Origin: Kalaharituber pfeilii
Taxonomy: Eukaryota; Ascomycota; Pezizomycetes; Pezizales; Pezizaceae
Length of the DNA stretch: 64,000 bases
NCBI GenBank assembly: GCA_015179045.1
Contig: WHUZ01000007.1
Coordinates: 1,290,501-1,354,500 of the forward strand
Direction: 5' to 3'
Made by a program: the position numbers and the translations under genes. Under the pieces are notes generated by a model that did no database searches, was not told the origin of the DNA, and saw only the letters and a program-made list of their open reading frames with translations. Shown piece by piece: positions 23,191 to 32,616 of the stretch (position 1 is the stretch's first letter; every line of letters starts with the position of its first letter).

Positions 23191-23554
23191 TGTCACCAAA
23201 GGTATTTTCCGACAGGGTACTAAGATCATTTTCTGACAGGGGTTTGGTGTACGCCAAGAGGGATGTAACTCAGTACTATATAAGATTGCTGACATTACTG
23301 ACATACTAGCGGCATACCAGCTCGTGACTGTTAGCTGAGTCATCCGTTTTGTTGCAAATTTCCGCAGACTCGCAATCACCACAAAGTAGTGCCACCTGCA
23401 TAGGGACTCTCGTGCAATATAACAGTCTCACGTGTTACTATCACTAGGTAAAGTAACAGATACAAGCACAGGAAGAGATCATAAGATCAGGTGCCCGCAA
23501 TGTTTTCATTGAACTTGAAGCAGCGGTGAGTATTATTAGTGGTACCAGCTGGCG

Positions 23555-24300
23555 TGCAAAGTGCTGATATATTGTAGTGGGAAGGGTGGTACTGGCCAAA
23601 GTAGAATAATTGCAGCCATCATACATTTGATGAAGGTTGTTGGACTTGAAGGTATGTATTACATATACCGAATTATTGAGGCCAGCCCGGGTGTAGTTGA
23701 CTCAAAGTTGTTAAGGCAGTGTGTGCGTTACTGCGGCCAGCAGTCTTGCAGCGGACATCATTGGCGAATCGATAGTACTTGTAGCGTTAGATTTATCGGT
23801 ACGCGGTTTAGAGCCCCCGGAACTCCAATAAATTACAACAGCTCTAGGTCTATAAGGAAGTATTGATCCTTGAATGAAGTTAACATGATATCTCTAAGCA
23901 CCCTCTCTCACATTGAAGCACAATGTCGTTATGTGTTTGGGGATTCGGCACCATTTGGTGGCCTAAAGGTGGTGCTTTTGATGGGTGATTTTTACCAATT
24001 TCTGCCAGTAAATGGATGGGCTTTATGGCAGCTCTGGAGGAGCAGAATATTTCTGAGGAGGTCCTTAATGGACGCCACATACTGTATGGCATGGTTTTTC
24101 AACAGTGGCTATATTAGATCAACAAATGCGACAGGTTTTTTTTTTAAATAATGTAACCCCGCTTGCAGCTATTCGCCATGACAGGGCAAATGCAATACTC
24201 AATATGTCGCATTATTGCAACGAATTCAGAGCAGCTCCTCTATTGTATGATGACTAATTGGAGCATGTTATGACTACCTCGACATTAGTATCAGTGCAAA
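23555..24300 (+). pseudogene. PIF1-family helicase, decayed
   Basis: The remnant belongs to a PIF1/RRM3-type superfamily 1B helicase, the kind carried by Helitrons and by expanded fungal PIF1 families. Motif I reads LIYCSGKGGTGQSRIIAAI (about 23564-23620); the invariant Walker A Lys is Gln here. Motif II/III region reads EVNMISLSTLSHIEAQCRY...PFGGLKVVLLMGDFYQFLPV (about 23876-24006). A shifted frame gives FSTVAILDQQMRQ (about 24092-24133). The segments lie in different frames, and a tiny retroposon has landed just after the last motif. No Rep/HUH domain is visible, so I do not call a Helitron. Confidence 0.8.
24132..24186 (-). mobile_element. Tiny tailed retroposon, copy C
   Basis: A roughly 55-bp insert in the PIF1-like fragment. 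The minus strand reads CCCTGTCATGGCGAATAGC, then TGCAAGCGGGGTTACATTAT, then an A-rich tail of about 13. A shorter and imperfect target duplication CAAATGC(G/A)A lies at 24123-24131 and 24187-24195. The decayed duplication and short tail suggest it is the oldest of the three copies. Confidence 0.75.
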
Positions 24301-24479
24301 TAAGCTGATTGAACTTTCTACCAGAGTTCAAAAAGAGAACATTTTTCTCTAGGCCGGATAAGGCAATATTAGATGAGATGGAACATTTATGAAGGACAAC
24401 CCTTGTTGTTTATGAAAGATGATAAGAACAGATGATAAGATATGTAAAAGCTATGTATGGGAGGGTAAGATAGCGGAGG

Positions 24480-25740
24480 AGAATGAGGGATAGAAGGCTA
24501 CATACACAGATGGAAGCAGGATCGCGGTAAGACGGAGGCCGGACTGTGGTAGAGAGGGAGAGGCAAGACTTTCCATATGGCAATAGCTAGCGAAGGCGCT
24601 GGAGAACGGGAATGAAGAGATCCTTATCCTGTCAGACTCGAAACTGGCCATTAAGAGGCTACAAAGGATAGCAGAAGGGCGACCCTGTCACGGGCCTACC
24701 CAGAGATGCTGGGGATATCCACCTGAATTGACCCGTAAGGCTGCTAGTGACCATTCGGCCTGATCAACCGATAGCTACAGCAGGGCAATACAATTTGACA
24801 GGTCGGGTCACGGAAGCGTATCACAAGCAGAGCGCATGGTTGAAGTGAGTCGCGCCACTGAGTGGAAAAGAGTACGTGTAGGCTTGTCGTGTACAGCCTC
24901 AGCTGCCAAGACGTTGTTATTGATTGTTAAGCATTGATATCGATTGTTAAGCATAGATAGCATATGCATAAGCAATAGAACATACAGTGGGCATGCGCGG
25001 GAAGCTGGCTATATAACGAGCCCTCGAGAGATGGTCAAGCTTCAAGCGTTGTCCTAAGTTACACCCTCACTTTAGCTACATCATCGTAGACTCCGTAACA
25101 GACCCCTGCCAGATGCGGCGGCCCACCAGGTAAGGAAGACCTGGGAAGCGAGAATAGAGAGAGGTGGGCTGGACGTGGCCATATTGTGGGTCAAGGGGCA
25201 CAAAGGGCTGGAGGGTACCAAGAGGCGGCAAAAGTGGGCACACTCCTCCCCTACCGGACTGGGGTAGTTACGGAGGCCGGCATACGAATGGGGGCGAAGG
25301 TGCTCTGGGCTAGAGAGAGGGAGAGGCTAGGCCTGAAATACAGACGACTGCAGAGACTGGACAGGTTGGCACGCTGGCAGGACTACTAGGTGGGAAGGGC
25401 CCCAGGGCCTGGAGATACAATATAGGCAAGGCAGATAGCCCGGAGTGCAGGTGATGTGGAGAAGAAGAGGAGACATCAGAACACATCTGGAAAAGATGCG
25501 AAACTTGGAGAGGGTGATGGCCGGGGAGACTACAGGCGATAAAAGACTCCCCGAGAGCGAAAGAGGGGGAAGGGGACAAGTGGGTAGACTTGATGAGGTT
25601 GGCAGAGAGTTGAATGGTGCTATGATTTTATTTTCATACGCAGTTGTTTTGGCTTTTATTATTTTCCTAATTTCTTATGTACTTATCTCGCCATAGCATG
25701 CGAGTAGTGACAATTTTTTTTTTTTCTTTAAAAAAGAAAA
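24480..25740 (+). pseudogene. LINE (non-LTR retrotransposon) 3' part with RNase H, interrupted
   Basis: The decayed 3' end of a LINE of the I/Tad type. RNase H motifs appear in order: TYTDGSR (about 24500), ILILSDSKLAIKRLQ (about 24611-24660) and, after an inserted LTR, DVAILWVKGHKGLEG (about 25174-25218). A C-terminal CCHC-like zinc-binding segment C..CGEEEETSEHIWKRC is read near 25432-25505 in a shifted frame. Several frameshifts and a stop disrupt it. The solo LTR at 24686-25100 splits the RNase H domain. The 3' side ends in a T/A-rich stretch (about 25711-25743). The reverse transcriptase region is not present in the window. Confidence 0.8.
24686..25100. mobile_element. Solo LTR, copy 2 (family L1)
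   Basis: A 415-bp unit homologous to 20747-21142 and in the same orientation, with the same TGTCACGGGC...CTCCGTAACA ends. The 5-bp target duplication GACCC lies at 24681-24685 and 25101-25105. It differs from copy 1 by small indels (a longer CATTGATAT segment near 24930, and loss of a GGCCTTCTG-like block near 25020). It is inserted in the RNase H region of a LINE relic, so it is younger than that LINE. Confidence 0.95.
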
Positions 25741-25859
25741 AAGGTAAAACCTAAATATAGAAGCATTGAGGATTTTGAGGGTATGATACGAAATGGTGCG
25801 GAGGAGCGACAATGGAACCATAGCCGTGGTTGGATGTGTATGAGGTCAGATCCTGGCAC

Positions 25860-26006
25860 TTTTCCTAATTGGGAAATGAACACAGTGCGGTTTGAGGGGT
25901 AGTGCAACCAGACTACGGTTTGTCATCTACCCACCGCTCCTCAGCAAGCTGAGTCCGCTTCTGGGCAATAAAAGTATCTACCTACTTCTTCTTCCAAAAA
26001 AAAAAG
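25860..26006 (+). mobile_element. A-tailed, 5'-truncated retroposon (LINE tail)
   Basis: Ends in CTACCTACTTCTTCTTCC followed by about 10 A at 25996-26005. This structure and the preceding GGGCAATAAAAGTATCTACC resemble the 3' ends of fungal Tad-type LINEs. The 5' boundary is not defined and no clear target duplication was found. The 10-mer CAACCAGACT is at 25905-25914. Confidence 0.4.
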
Positions 26007-27788
26007 TGAATGACCATTTCTCGGTCCACATAATACAACATCATGACACTTTTCTTTCTTCTCAAGGCAAACCGAGAGTTACACCATCGGATTCCCCGAC
26101 TTGTGGAGCCTCATAATCCCTTTCATCACTGCTTTGATTCCAAGGGGAACATCTAAAGTTAAACTAATTCTGATCTCAGCTTAGGCCTAAATTTACTGGA
26201 GCCTCGTTACAGAGTGCGGGCGAGCTGGACTGGGCGTGACGTCCGTGACTTGATGATAAGCAAGATGCAGTTGATCAGCACTCTCACATGGTAAATATAC
26301 ATGCATTACCAAATTGCAAATACCAGGATTCAGACTTCTGCTTAACCCTTGGGATTTCAAGCAACGACCTTGGATGCCTATAGAGATCGGCAAAGGGCTA
26401 TTGAGCTTGAAGAATATGCAATTTTCAATACGTATTAGGTACATGATTCCAGAAAGTTGGGACATGGAGGCTCAATTATGTAGGGTTAAATATTGGTCTT
26501 GCGTTATCATCTTTTTAAACAGCCCACGCCAGGGTGTCTATCCATGGGTACTGTTGGCTAATGGCTAATATGGCAAGCCCGCGCATACTAAAGCAAACAT
26601 GCCTATGCGATTCACGACTCAAGAAGCCCTGAAGTAATTTCAACGTATCTGCATCAGTTACTGTCAGGCGGCTAGTGCCAAACTTTCTGCCTGATTAAGT
26701 ACGGACTAAAATGTGAGTTTTGAGCTGGAAGAGAACTTGGACAGACACTAGTTCAGCTAACTCTTGCGCCGGCAGAACTCACCATTCTTTTAGACTCATT
26801 CTTTCAACTAGTATTGGAGATGGCAGTTGAGATCTCAGATATACATCTTATTACCGGCATTATACAGTATTACCTCTTGCTCTATTGGATAATGTTCATG
26901 ATATCGCTACCTTGACGTGCCTGCACCCTTCTTCACTCTTGTTCCAATCTACAGGATACTCATGCCTTTCAGATAAAGAGGCCGGTTGAAAAACCTCCTT
27001 TCTTCTCTCCTCACAATCAATATACATTATCCTTTGAGACTGACAGCTTCACTGAGTTATGGCCTTCACAATAATACTTTAGAAGCACATGATGGTTTTC
27101 TCGAAGGAAAACAGCCACTGCCAGCCATGGAAGGAGTGGAGCTCAAGATTACCTTTAGCTGCTTCAACTGCAAGGTGAGAGGTTCCCCCAACTGCTGTGG
27201 GACGATTACGAGCTCTTGGAAAGTCAAACTACAGTACAGCAAATAATATCTGACAAAAGGTTTTGTACACAGTTGTAGTTATGACAGGACTCCAGCAAGA
27301 AGTAGCATTGGATACGCCAAAGATAGCTATAGGGAGCTCACTTGCTGCAATTGAATTTCTCAACTGGCCTTTATAGTTTTATAAAAAACTCTCCCACCAA
27401 TGCTGACGCTCCCTGGTGTTAAGCAATGATCTTTCCGCAGGTTTGCATACGGGCTTCCAGAGTAGAACACTTAGATACAAATTCTGTAGAATCTGGAAGG
27501 ATCCTATGTTGTATCAGCTACAGAACATTGACCTTTCTTCATCGTGGATTTGGCAAAGGAAGTGCTTTCGACCCAGACACCAGAAAGCCAATTAACCATC
27601 TCTCCAGACCAAGCAGGAAAAATGCACCATACTGATCAAAACTATAGCTCAATCTTGAAGCTATCAGGCTCAAATTGTAATCATCAGCAGGCAATAAATG
27701 TTGCGTTTGGCCAACAGGGAGAGAGACTTCACATCTGTGGGAGACTAACCCAAATTAGCAATACTAATCGTTGCTCATGTCAAATGTG
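26007..27788. other. Unassigned spacer
   Basis: About 1.8 kb with only short frames (for example 26314-26568 and 26986-27246) lacking domain motifs or splice support. No repeat structure recognised. Confidence 0.45.
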
Positions 27789-28340
27789 ATACAGAGGAAC
27801 CTCTCATATTGGATTCATCCGGGACAGGCCTTCTATCCAATATCGCCTCATATCCAGTGAGAGAGGTTTATTGAGTGGAGAGTCTATCTACATACAAATA
27901 GTTAGTGTCAATACATAAATGAGATGAATTAACGATATACAGGCTTGATACTTGACTCAAGAATTAGTCAATCTTGAGACCCCGGACCAGCTGTGAAGTA
28001 GTTGATGATTGTAGCTTGACGAACAGGGCCATTTGTCTCTCCAAAAGAGAGCTTTGGCAATATCCCCGTAAATTTTCCCCGTATTGTCTTAGTCATCTTA
28101 GCGGGAATGCTGCAAATGAGAGGTTTGGCACGCACTCCCCGTTCATATCCCCGTTTATATCCCCATACCAATTACTGCAACGAATCCACCATGCACATGC
28201 ACCTACAGTATTTCGCAGCTGCACAGGCAGCAGTTGCAGCCTGTAGTACTCTCTTGCAAGTACTTTCTACAGTTGCAGTGGCATATACAACAAGAAATTG
28301 TCGGAGGAAGCGATATGGCTAGCGAGCTAGGAGGCCAGCA

Positions 28341-28679
28341 TTGCCAGCACCCCCCGTTGAATTTTCATTAGATACTTGGACTGATGAGCAATGCATAGAG
28401 TACTTTCGGCTCACCAAGGCTGAAATTCGAGAGATTCTACCATACCTGCGATTGGATAAGATCAAATATGTTAAGAGATACAAACCCTCACCGGAGGCTG
28501 CATTTTGTCTACTTCTTTACCGATTATCTGCTCCTAATCGATACAAAGAGAATTTACATGTATCTGGAAGAGGACAAGCCTGGCAATCCAGTATCTTTAA
28601 TAGCATTACTGAATACCTAGCTGGACGAAAACTTCGTTTTATTTCTTGGAGTATGTTCATCTTGATACTCCAAGCATAA
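28341..28679 (+). pseudogene. Harbinger transposase N-terminal fragment
   Basis: 112 codons from an in-frame ATG. ECIEYFRLTKAEIREILPYL, YKPSPEAAFCLLLYRLSAP and WQSSIFNSITEYLAGR match the N-terminal helical region that precedes the DDE domain in fungal DDE_4 (PIF/Harbinger) transposases. After LAGR the sequence runs directly into the tail of the opposing ORF. None of the DDE catalytic residues are present. This is an internal deletion, not a frameshift. Confidence 0.7.
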
Positions 28680-28928
28680 GCGCACGAGGATTAAGCGTTC
28701 TTCCTCAGTGAGGCGAGTTCGAGCAGTTGAACTAGGAGGATTTGGAGTTGCTGAAGCAGACTCAGCTTGTGGAGTCTCTTCTTCTGGTCTTTCCGAGCTG
28801 GGAGTGCCTATTTGGGAGGTGTTAGATACTGAAAGAGTCACAGTTGCTCTTGGACGTCTTGGAGGCATGGTGTATGAATAAAGGTTACGGGGAAAGTAGT
28901 ACTGCTGGTGTCTGTGAAAGTAAATCAA
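28617..28928 (-). CDS. Harbinger-associated Myb/SANT-like ORF (C-truncated)
   Basis: Up to 103 codons; the natural start is probably the internal Met at about 28868, opening MPPRRPRATVTLSVSNTS. After a Ser/Pro/Glu-rich linker it reads ARTRLTEEERLILVRLCLEY, the first helix of a Myb/SANT (trihelix)-like domain, as in the second protein that Harbinger elements encode for DNA binding and nuclear import. Only the first helix remains before the deletion junction. It is convergent with the transposase fragment, as expected for the superfamily. Function in this copy is unlikely. Confidence 0.55.
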   Translation of the reverse strand: MIYFHRHQQYYFPRNLYSYTMPPRRPRATVTLSVSNTSQIGTPSSERPEEETPQAESASATPNPPSSTARTRLTEEERLILVRLCLEYQDEHTPRNKTKFSSS

Positions 28929-29181
28929 GACGGAATTTTGTAAAGCAGCTTTTCACGATAGGTATTAATTCTGTACAAAGTTTGAGAGCAATCTGACTTG
29001 ATTAAATAGTTACGGGCATTGCTCAAAGATGTGCAGTTTTCCCCCTAATTACGGGGATTTTTTCAAAGTTCTCCTAGTTTTGTATAAACATAGCCACCGT
29101 TGTCACGGCAACAGTGTGGCGCAGCATTACGGGGAAAATTACGGGGACAGCTCTCTAAAGGGTGTAGTGAACTTACTAATG

Positions 29182-29184
<3 letters not shown>

Positions 29185-29215
<31 letters not shown>
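29185..29215 (+). repeat. Poly-A tract (31 A)
   Basis: A pure A run just outside the Harbinger derivative and inside the outer TIR element. It is flanked by AGTGAACTTACTAATGCTT and GAGTTCACTGTCGG, which share a GTGAAC/GTTCAC inverted motif. It may be a retroposon tail or a slippage-expanded tract. Confidence 0.8.
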
Positions 29216-29218
<3 letters not shown>

Positions 29219-29521
29219 TTCACTGTCGGTTTGCGTTGTAGGAGCTGTTTGTATAATAATACAGTGTCATCTATATTATAATTATCTGCTTCTGCATAAA
29301 TGCCATTTTGTATGTACTACTTCTAGGTAGCGTCATATGCTAAGCGTTAGTTTATGGCGCTCTCCTGTATAGCAGGGACAAATTGGTAGTAATATCCCTA
29401 TCTGGGCTACCCGAACAGGCTATCATCCAATAACTAATACTCTCCATAGTCCCAAACTCGGGAGAAGACCCCGTATCCAATATCCAGTAAGCAAGGATTC
29501 AATATGAGAGATTCTTCTGTA

Positions 29522-30338
29522 CCAATAGTATTGTCTCTTCAACCCTCTCTGCTAACTTGCCATTACATTTACATACTTTGGCCAATATATATCAAAAGGT
29601 TACAAATTAACTCACAAATTGCCATAATTGAAGTAAAGGGTCACAGTGAGAGTGCCCCCATTTTGCTTGATGCACAACTTTGGATTCATTGTGATCAGTT
29701 GGTACCGTCAATGTTGGAGTAACGCAAATAGGTAAAGCGAGCCATTCGAGAGTAAGTCACCCAGACACATGATAGGAAAATAAATCAAGTAAGGAATAGA
29801 CTGGGTCCTCAGAACAAGCTATCGATACGGTAGGGACAATAAAACACTTCGCCCAACGCCGAAGGCAGAGATCCTGCTGTTCGTCGAGTAAGTTACTAGG
29901 AAGATCGTTGTTCCACTTACAGAACCTACTGTGTTAACTTTATCTGAATTTTATAACTACTTCCGACAAGATATGCGGATTATCACTCATTGAGAATCTG
30001 TTCGATTAGTAGAGACACTTCAATGCCTTGACAGGGTGATTAGTCCAATTTGTGGTATTGCGCACAAGGCAGATTCAGAATACCACAAGCCAAGTCCAAA
30101 TATAAAGCACAAGGTAGAGATAAAGGCTACTAATTTGGGTTTGACTCACATGACGACAGCCCGATGCACACAAGTTACAGTAGAAAACACAGCACAAATG
30201 TAGATCTGTAATGGAAGAAATTATCAAGCCCCCACGCATGCAATCACCGTCTATTAACAATCCTCTCCCCTCCCAGGTGTGGAGCCCAAAGACTCATGAC
30301 AACGGTATGAGCACCTTGGGGCCCCGATTTAGCCATTG
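29522..30338. other. Unassigned spacer
   Basis: No gene supported. It contains the 3' flank of the phosphatase gene. A frame at 29504-29722 lacks recognisable motifs. Confidence 0.45.
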
Positions 30339-31316
30339 CTACTGATGTAACCAAAGCCAATCTGGCTTTGTTTCGGGAACCTTGATGGCGGTGCGGTCGA
30401 AGGCCTCAATCATCAACTCGTTGACTGCGCGATTCCGCCTCGACCCAGTGAAGCGGCGGTATTCCTCTAGCGTCCTACGTCCCCCAGAGGCCCCAACAAT
30501 TAGCTATATGCCCTGCCATAGGGTATGATTGAAAGTAACATACGAGGTGAGATTCCAGCTGTGAACGAGTATTCGCATTAGTTCAGAGCTCTGAAGAAAG
30601 CAAGTGTAAAGATTTACCCTTGAAGTCTCCTCAGACACCCAATTACCGTCCCTGTCCTATGCCTTCCCATCGAGCAGCTCACCAATATAGGGAAATTCCG
30701 GGTATCCACCAAGTGCTTCATCTCGCAAAATCAGCCATCTCCTCTCTCCTACTATTTTCTCCACCTCATCCCACCCAGACGCAAAGGTGAGACCAACCTG
30801 TACCGCATCCATAACACAATCCACGGTCAGTGGATCCCACGGATTATTTCCCTCCTGCAATCCCAGATGGTGAATCGTCAAGTCATTTTCGTCAGCGAAC
30901 GCTAGGAGACTCTCGCTCGGTTCCTCAACAGCTGTATTTCCTCAAATCGGCCGAGTCCGGTGAATCCCGGAAACCTCATCATCAGCAATCAGTAAATCGA
31001 CTTTCTAGCCTCGTTTTATCTTTTATCCATTATCTTTATTTTTATTTTTATCTCCGTTCAAAAGACTATTCGAAAATCCCGTAAATTCCACTTCCGCAAA
31101 ATTTCGGGCGAAGAATGAAAATAGGGAAGGAAGGAAGGAAAAAGGAGGGAGGGGGGGTAGCGGATATGTTTAACTACCAAGCCATACAATCGTCTTTAAA
31201 TTCAGCTCGCGCAGAAACTCGAGGTTGATTGCTGAGGGCTGTCCGGAGCGATACAGGCCGGCCTCAACAGGTGCGAAGTTTATCGGGGGGATCAGCTTGT
31301 CGAAACCGGCAGGCAT
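30339..31316 (-). CDS. Siw14/OCA-family putative tyrosine phosphatase
   Basis: A protein of the fungal OCA/Siw14 dual-specificity-like phosphatase family. Family members include inositol pyrophosphatases and oxidant-arrest factors. Inferred exons: 31316-31178, 30931-30798, 30721-30618, 30558-30544 and 30474-30339; together 175 residues, phases consistent. The start at 31314-31316 opens [20 protein letters not shown], then [18 protein letters not shown] and [19 protein letters not shown]. The catalytic loop is CSMGRHRTG, a complete C-x5-R, followed by [11 protein letters not shown] and LEEYRRFTG. The residue before Cys is Ser, where the family normally has His. The fourth exon is only 15 nt, chosen because it restores [16 protein letters not shown]. 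The gene is divergent from MRP20 with 575 bp between starts. Which OCA paralogue it is cannot be told. Confidence 0.85.
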
Positions 31317-31891
31317 GCTAATAGAGTTCGAATGAGAATATATGTCTAATACGGGAGACCAGACGGAATAAACGAATGGGAGATGATGGGTGTGAATATC
31401 CGTACAGATGCAGGTGTAGCGGCTGGTATGATACCTTGCAAGATTTGTGCGTTGTGTTGCCACAGGGTGGGGGCTAACTCTCAATACCTGGCTGGAGCGT
31501 CGATCCGTTTGTACGGGATCACTGCTGCTGGGAGCTGGAAATCTGTGTCGCGTGCCTGCTGTCGGAGAGATGCGCGGCAGGGAATACTGTATGAATGCAT
31601 GCGATGGAGATGGTCTAACGTCTATGGCGCTGGCCACGTGCTTGATTCTATCGTGTATCGACAGCCAAGTAGCCTTGGCCCTCCAGTTATCGAATTTATT
31701 AGCTCACTTAGTAGCACCTTGGCATCAGCCCTTGTACGGTATTTATGCATAGTATCGCGGGGGGTGTATCATATGATAGAAGGGGCCGCCCAACCTCATG
31801 CAAGCCAGCCGCGCCACAAGAGGCTTGCGTGGGGCCTGAGATTTTGGGCTTTGCAAGTGCTTCTCCACCGTCTCCTCCAGTCGCTGCCAGC
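31317..31891. promoter_or_regulatory. Bidirectional intergenic promoter region
   Basis: 575 bp separate the start codons of the phosphatase (-) and MRP20 (+), so both promoters must lie here. No TATA box is obvious. Open frames across it on both strands lack family features. Confidence 0.55.
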
Positions 31892-32616
31892 ATGCCTCTC
31901 GGAAAGAACCAAGTCTTCCTGTATAGCTCCACCCCACCTCTCCCCACTATCACCGCCCAGCAGCAACTCTCCCTCCTCACTACATCCCTCCAATCCCCCG
32001 CCAGGGTCTCCTCATGTCAAGCTAACCTCGTGACAGGCCTAACTTCACAATCGGGCTTCTCCGCACCAAGCACCTTCCCCCCACATCCGCTCAATTCATC
32101 GTACCGCTCAACTTCACCAAGCTCGACCTCAAAGATTATCTCCTGCACGCTTACAACGTCAAAGTCCTCTCCGTGCGCTCTTACGTCGTCCAGCAGAAAG
32201 TCCAGCGCATCAAAAACCTGGAGGAGCAGCGTCGCGAGTGGTACCGGCCGCGTGCAATCAAGAAGATGACCGTGGAGCTCGAGAAGCCTTTCATTTATCC
32301 ACCTGAGCCGACAGATTTGTCACCGTACGTTTCTTTTCCCATTACGCCCTTTATCCCCCCCATCCCCCCTCTTCCTCCCATCCCATCTTACGGTTCTGAT
32401 GTACTGACTTTTTGCCCTGCGAATAGATGGGACAACAAAATCCACAAAGCCGCAAAAGAATACCAGGAGAAGATGCGCGACAACCATGGTCTGGAAGGGA
32501 AGCGCAAGCCTGATATGGCGCAGCGAACGCATATATTCGAGCTTGCGCGGGAGACGCTGGGGCTCAAGAAGGATGAGGTCATGGAAGAAGTGGAGGTGGA
32601 TAAGGATCAGCGATGA
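31892..32616 (+). CDS. MRP20: Mitochondrial large-subunit ribosomal protein uL23m
   Basis: Mitoribosomal protein of the bacterial L23 family (yeast Mrp20/L41), lying near the polypeptide exit tunnel. Inferred exons: 31892-31920, 32037-32324 and 32427-32616, giving 168 residues with GT-AG junctions. It opens MPLGKNQVFLPNFTIGLLR, then TKHLPPTSAQFIVPLNFTKL and DLKDYLLHAYNVKVLSVRSY, the conserved L23 core. Next come a basic extension (VQRIKNLEEQRREWYRPRA) and the fungal-specific C-terminal part (PTDLSPWDNKIHKAAKEYQE, acidic end EEVEVDKDQR). The first exon encodes under ten residues, as is common for these genes. The gene is convergent with TSC1, with a long AT-rich gap between. Confidence 0.92.

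Larger units (their letters stand above)
28046..29156. mobile_element. PIF/Harbinger derivative with two convergent ORF remnants
   Basis: The ends AGAGAGCT (28046-28053) and AGCTCTCT (29149-29156) are inverted and flanked by a 3-bp AAA repeat (28043-28045, 29157-29159), matching the Harbinger target size. Subterminal TCCCCGTAA motifs recur several times at both ends and could be transposase-binding repeats. It carries a truncated transposase on + and a Myb-like ORF on -, meeting at about 28620-28680. The catalytic part of the transposase is missing, so the copy is internally deleted and non-autonomous. Confidence 0.8.
27792..29519. mobile_element. TIR element (pogo/Fot-like ends) enclosing a Harbinger derivative
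   Basis: The ends CAGAGGAACCTCTCATATTG (from 27792) and the complement of CAATATGAGAGATTCTTCTG (to 29519) are inverted over about 25 bp with three mismatches. TA lies on each side (27790-27791, 29520-29521). The TA target plus CAG..GAACCTCT end is typical of pogo-like elements. Its middle is occupied by the element at 28046-29156. Further copies of ATATTGGAT..-type subrepeats occur near both ends (27838-27860, 29470-29500). Confidence 0.7.

Noticed and set aside
23068..23250. Helitron Rep domain upstream of the PIF1-like relic
   Set aside because: No HUH motif or Helitron ends seen; only a duplicated EFQEDVN-like block.
22193..23382. Repetitive peptides (PVK..GSFC.IS) on both strands
   Set aside because: They are translations of the tandem array, open on both strands because of unit composition.
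25640..25745. 3' end of the LINE relic as parent of the tiny retroposon
   Set aside because: It shares a GCCATAGCATGC-like stretch and a nearby T run, but the order and orientation do not align with the retroposon core.
31317..31637. N-terminal extension of the phosphatase to an upstream Met at 31637
   Set aside because: The extra residues are His/Ser/Arg-rich without family similarity. The family start pattern fits Met at 31316.
31383..32269. Plus-strand frames of 174-216 codons before and across MRP20
   Set aside because: They cross the MRP20 first intron in wrong frames. The spliced uL23m model explains the region.
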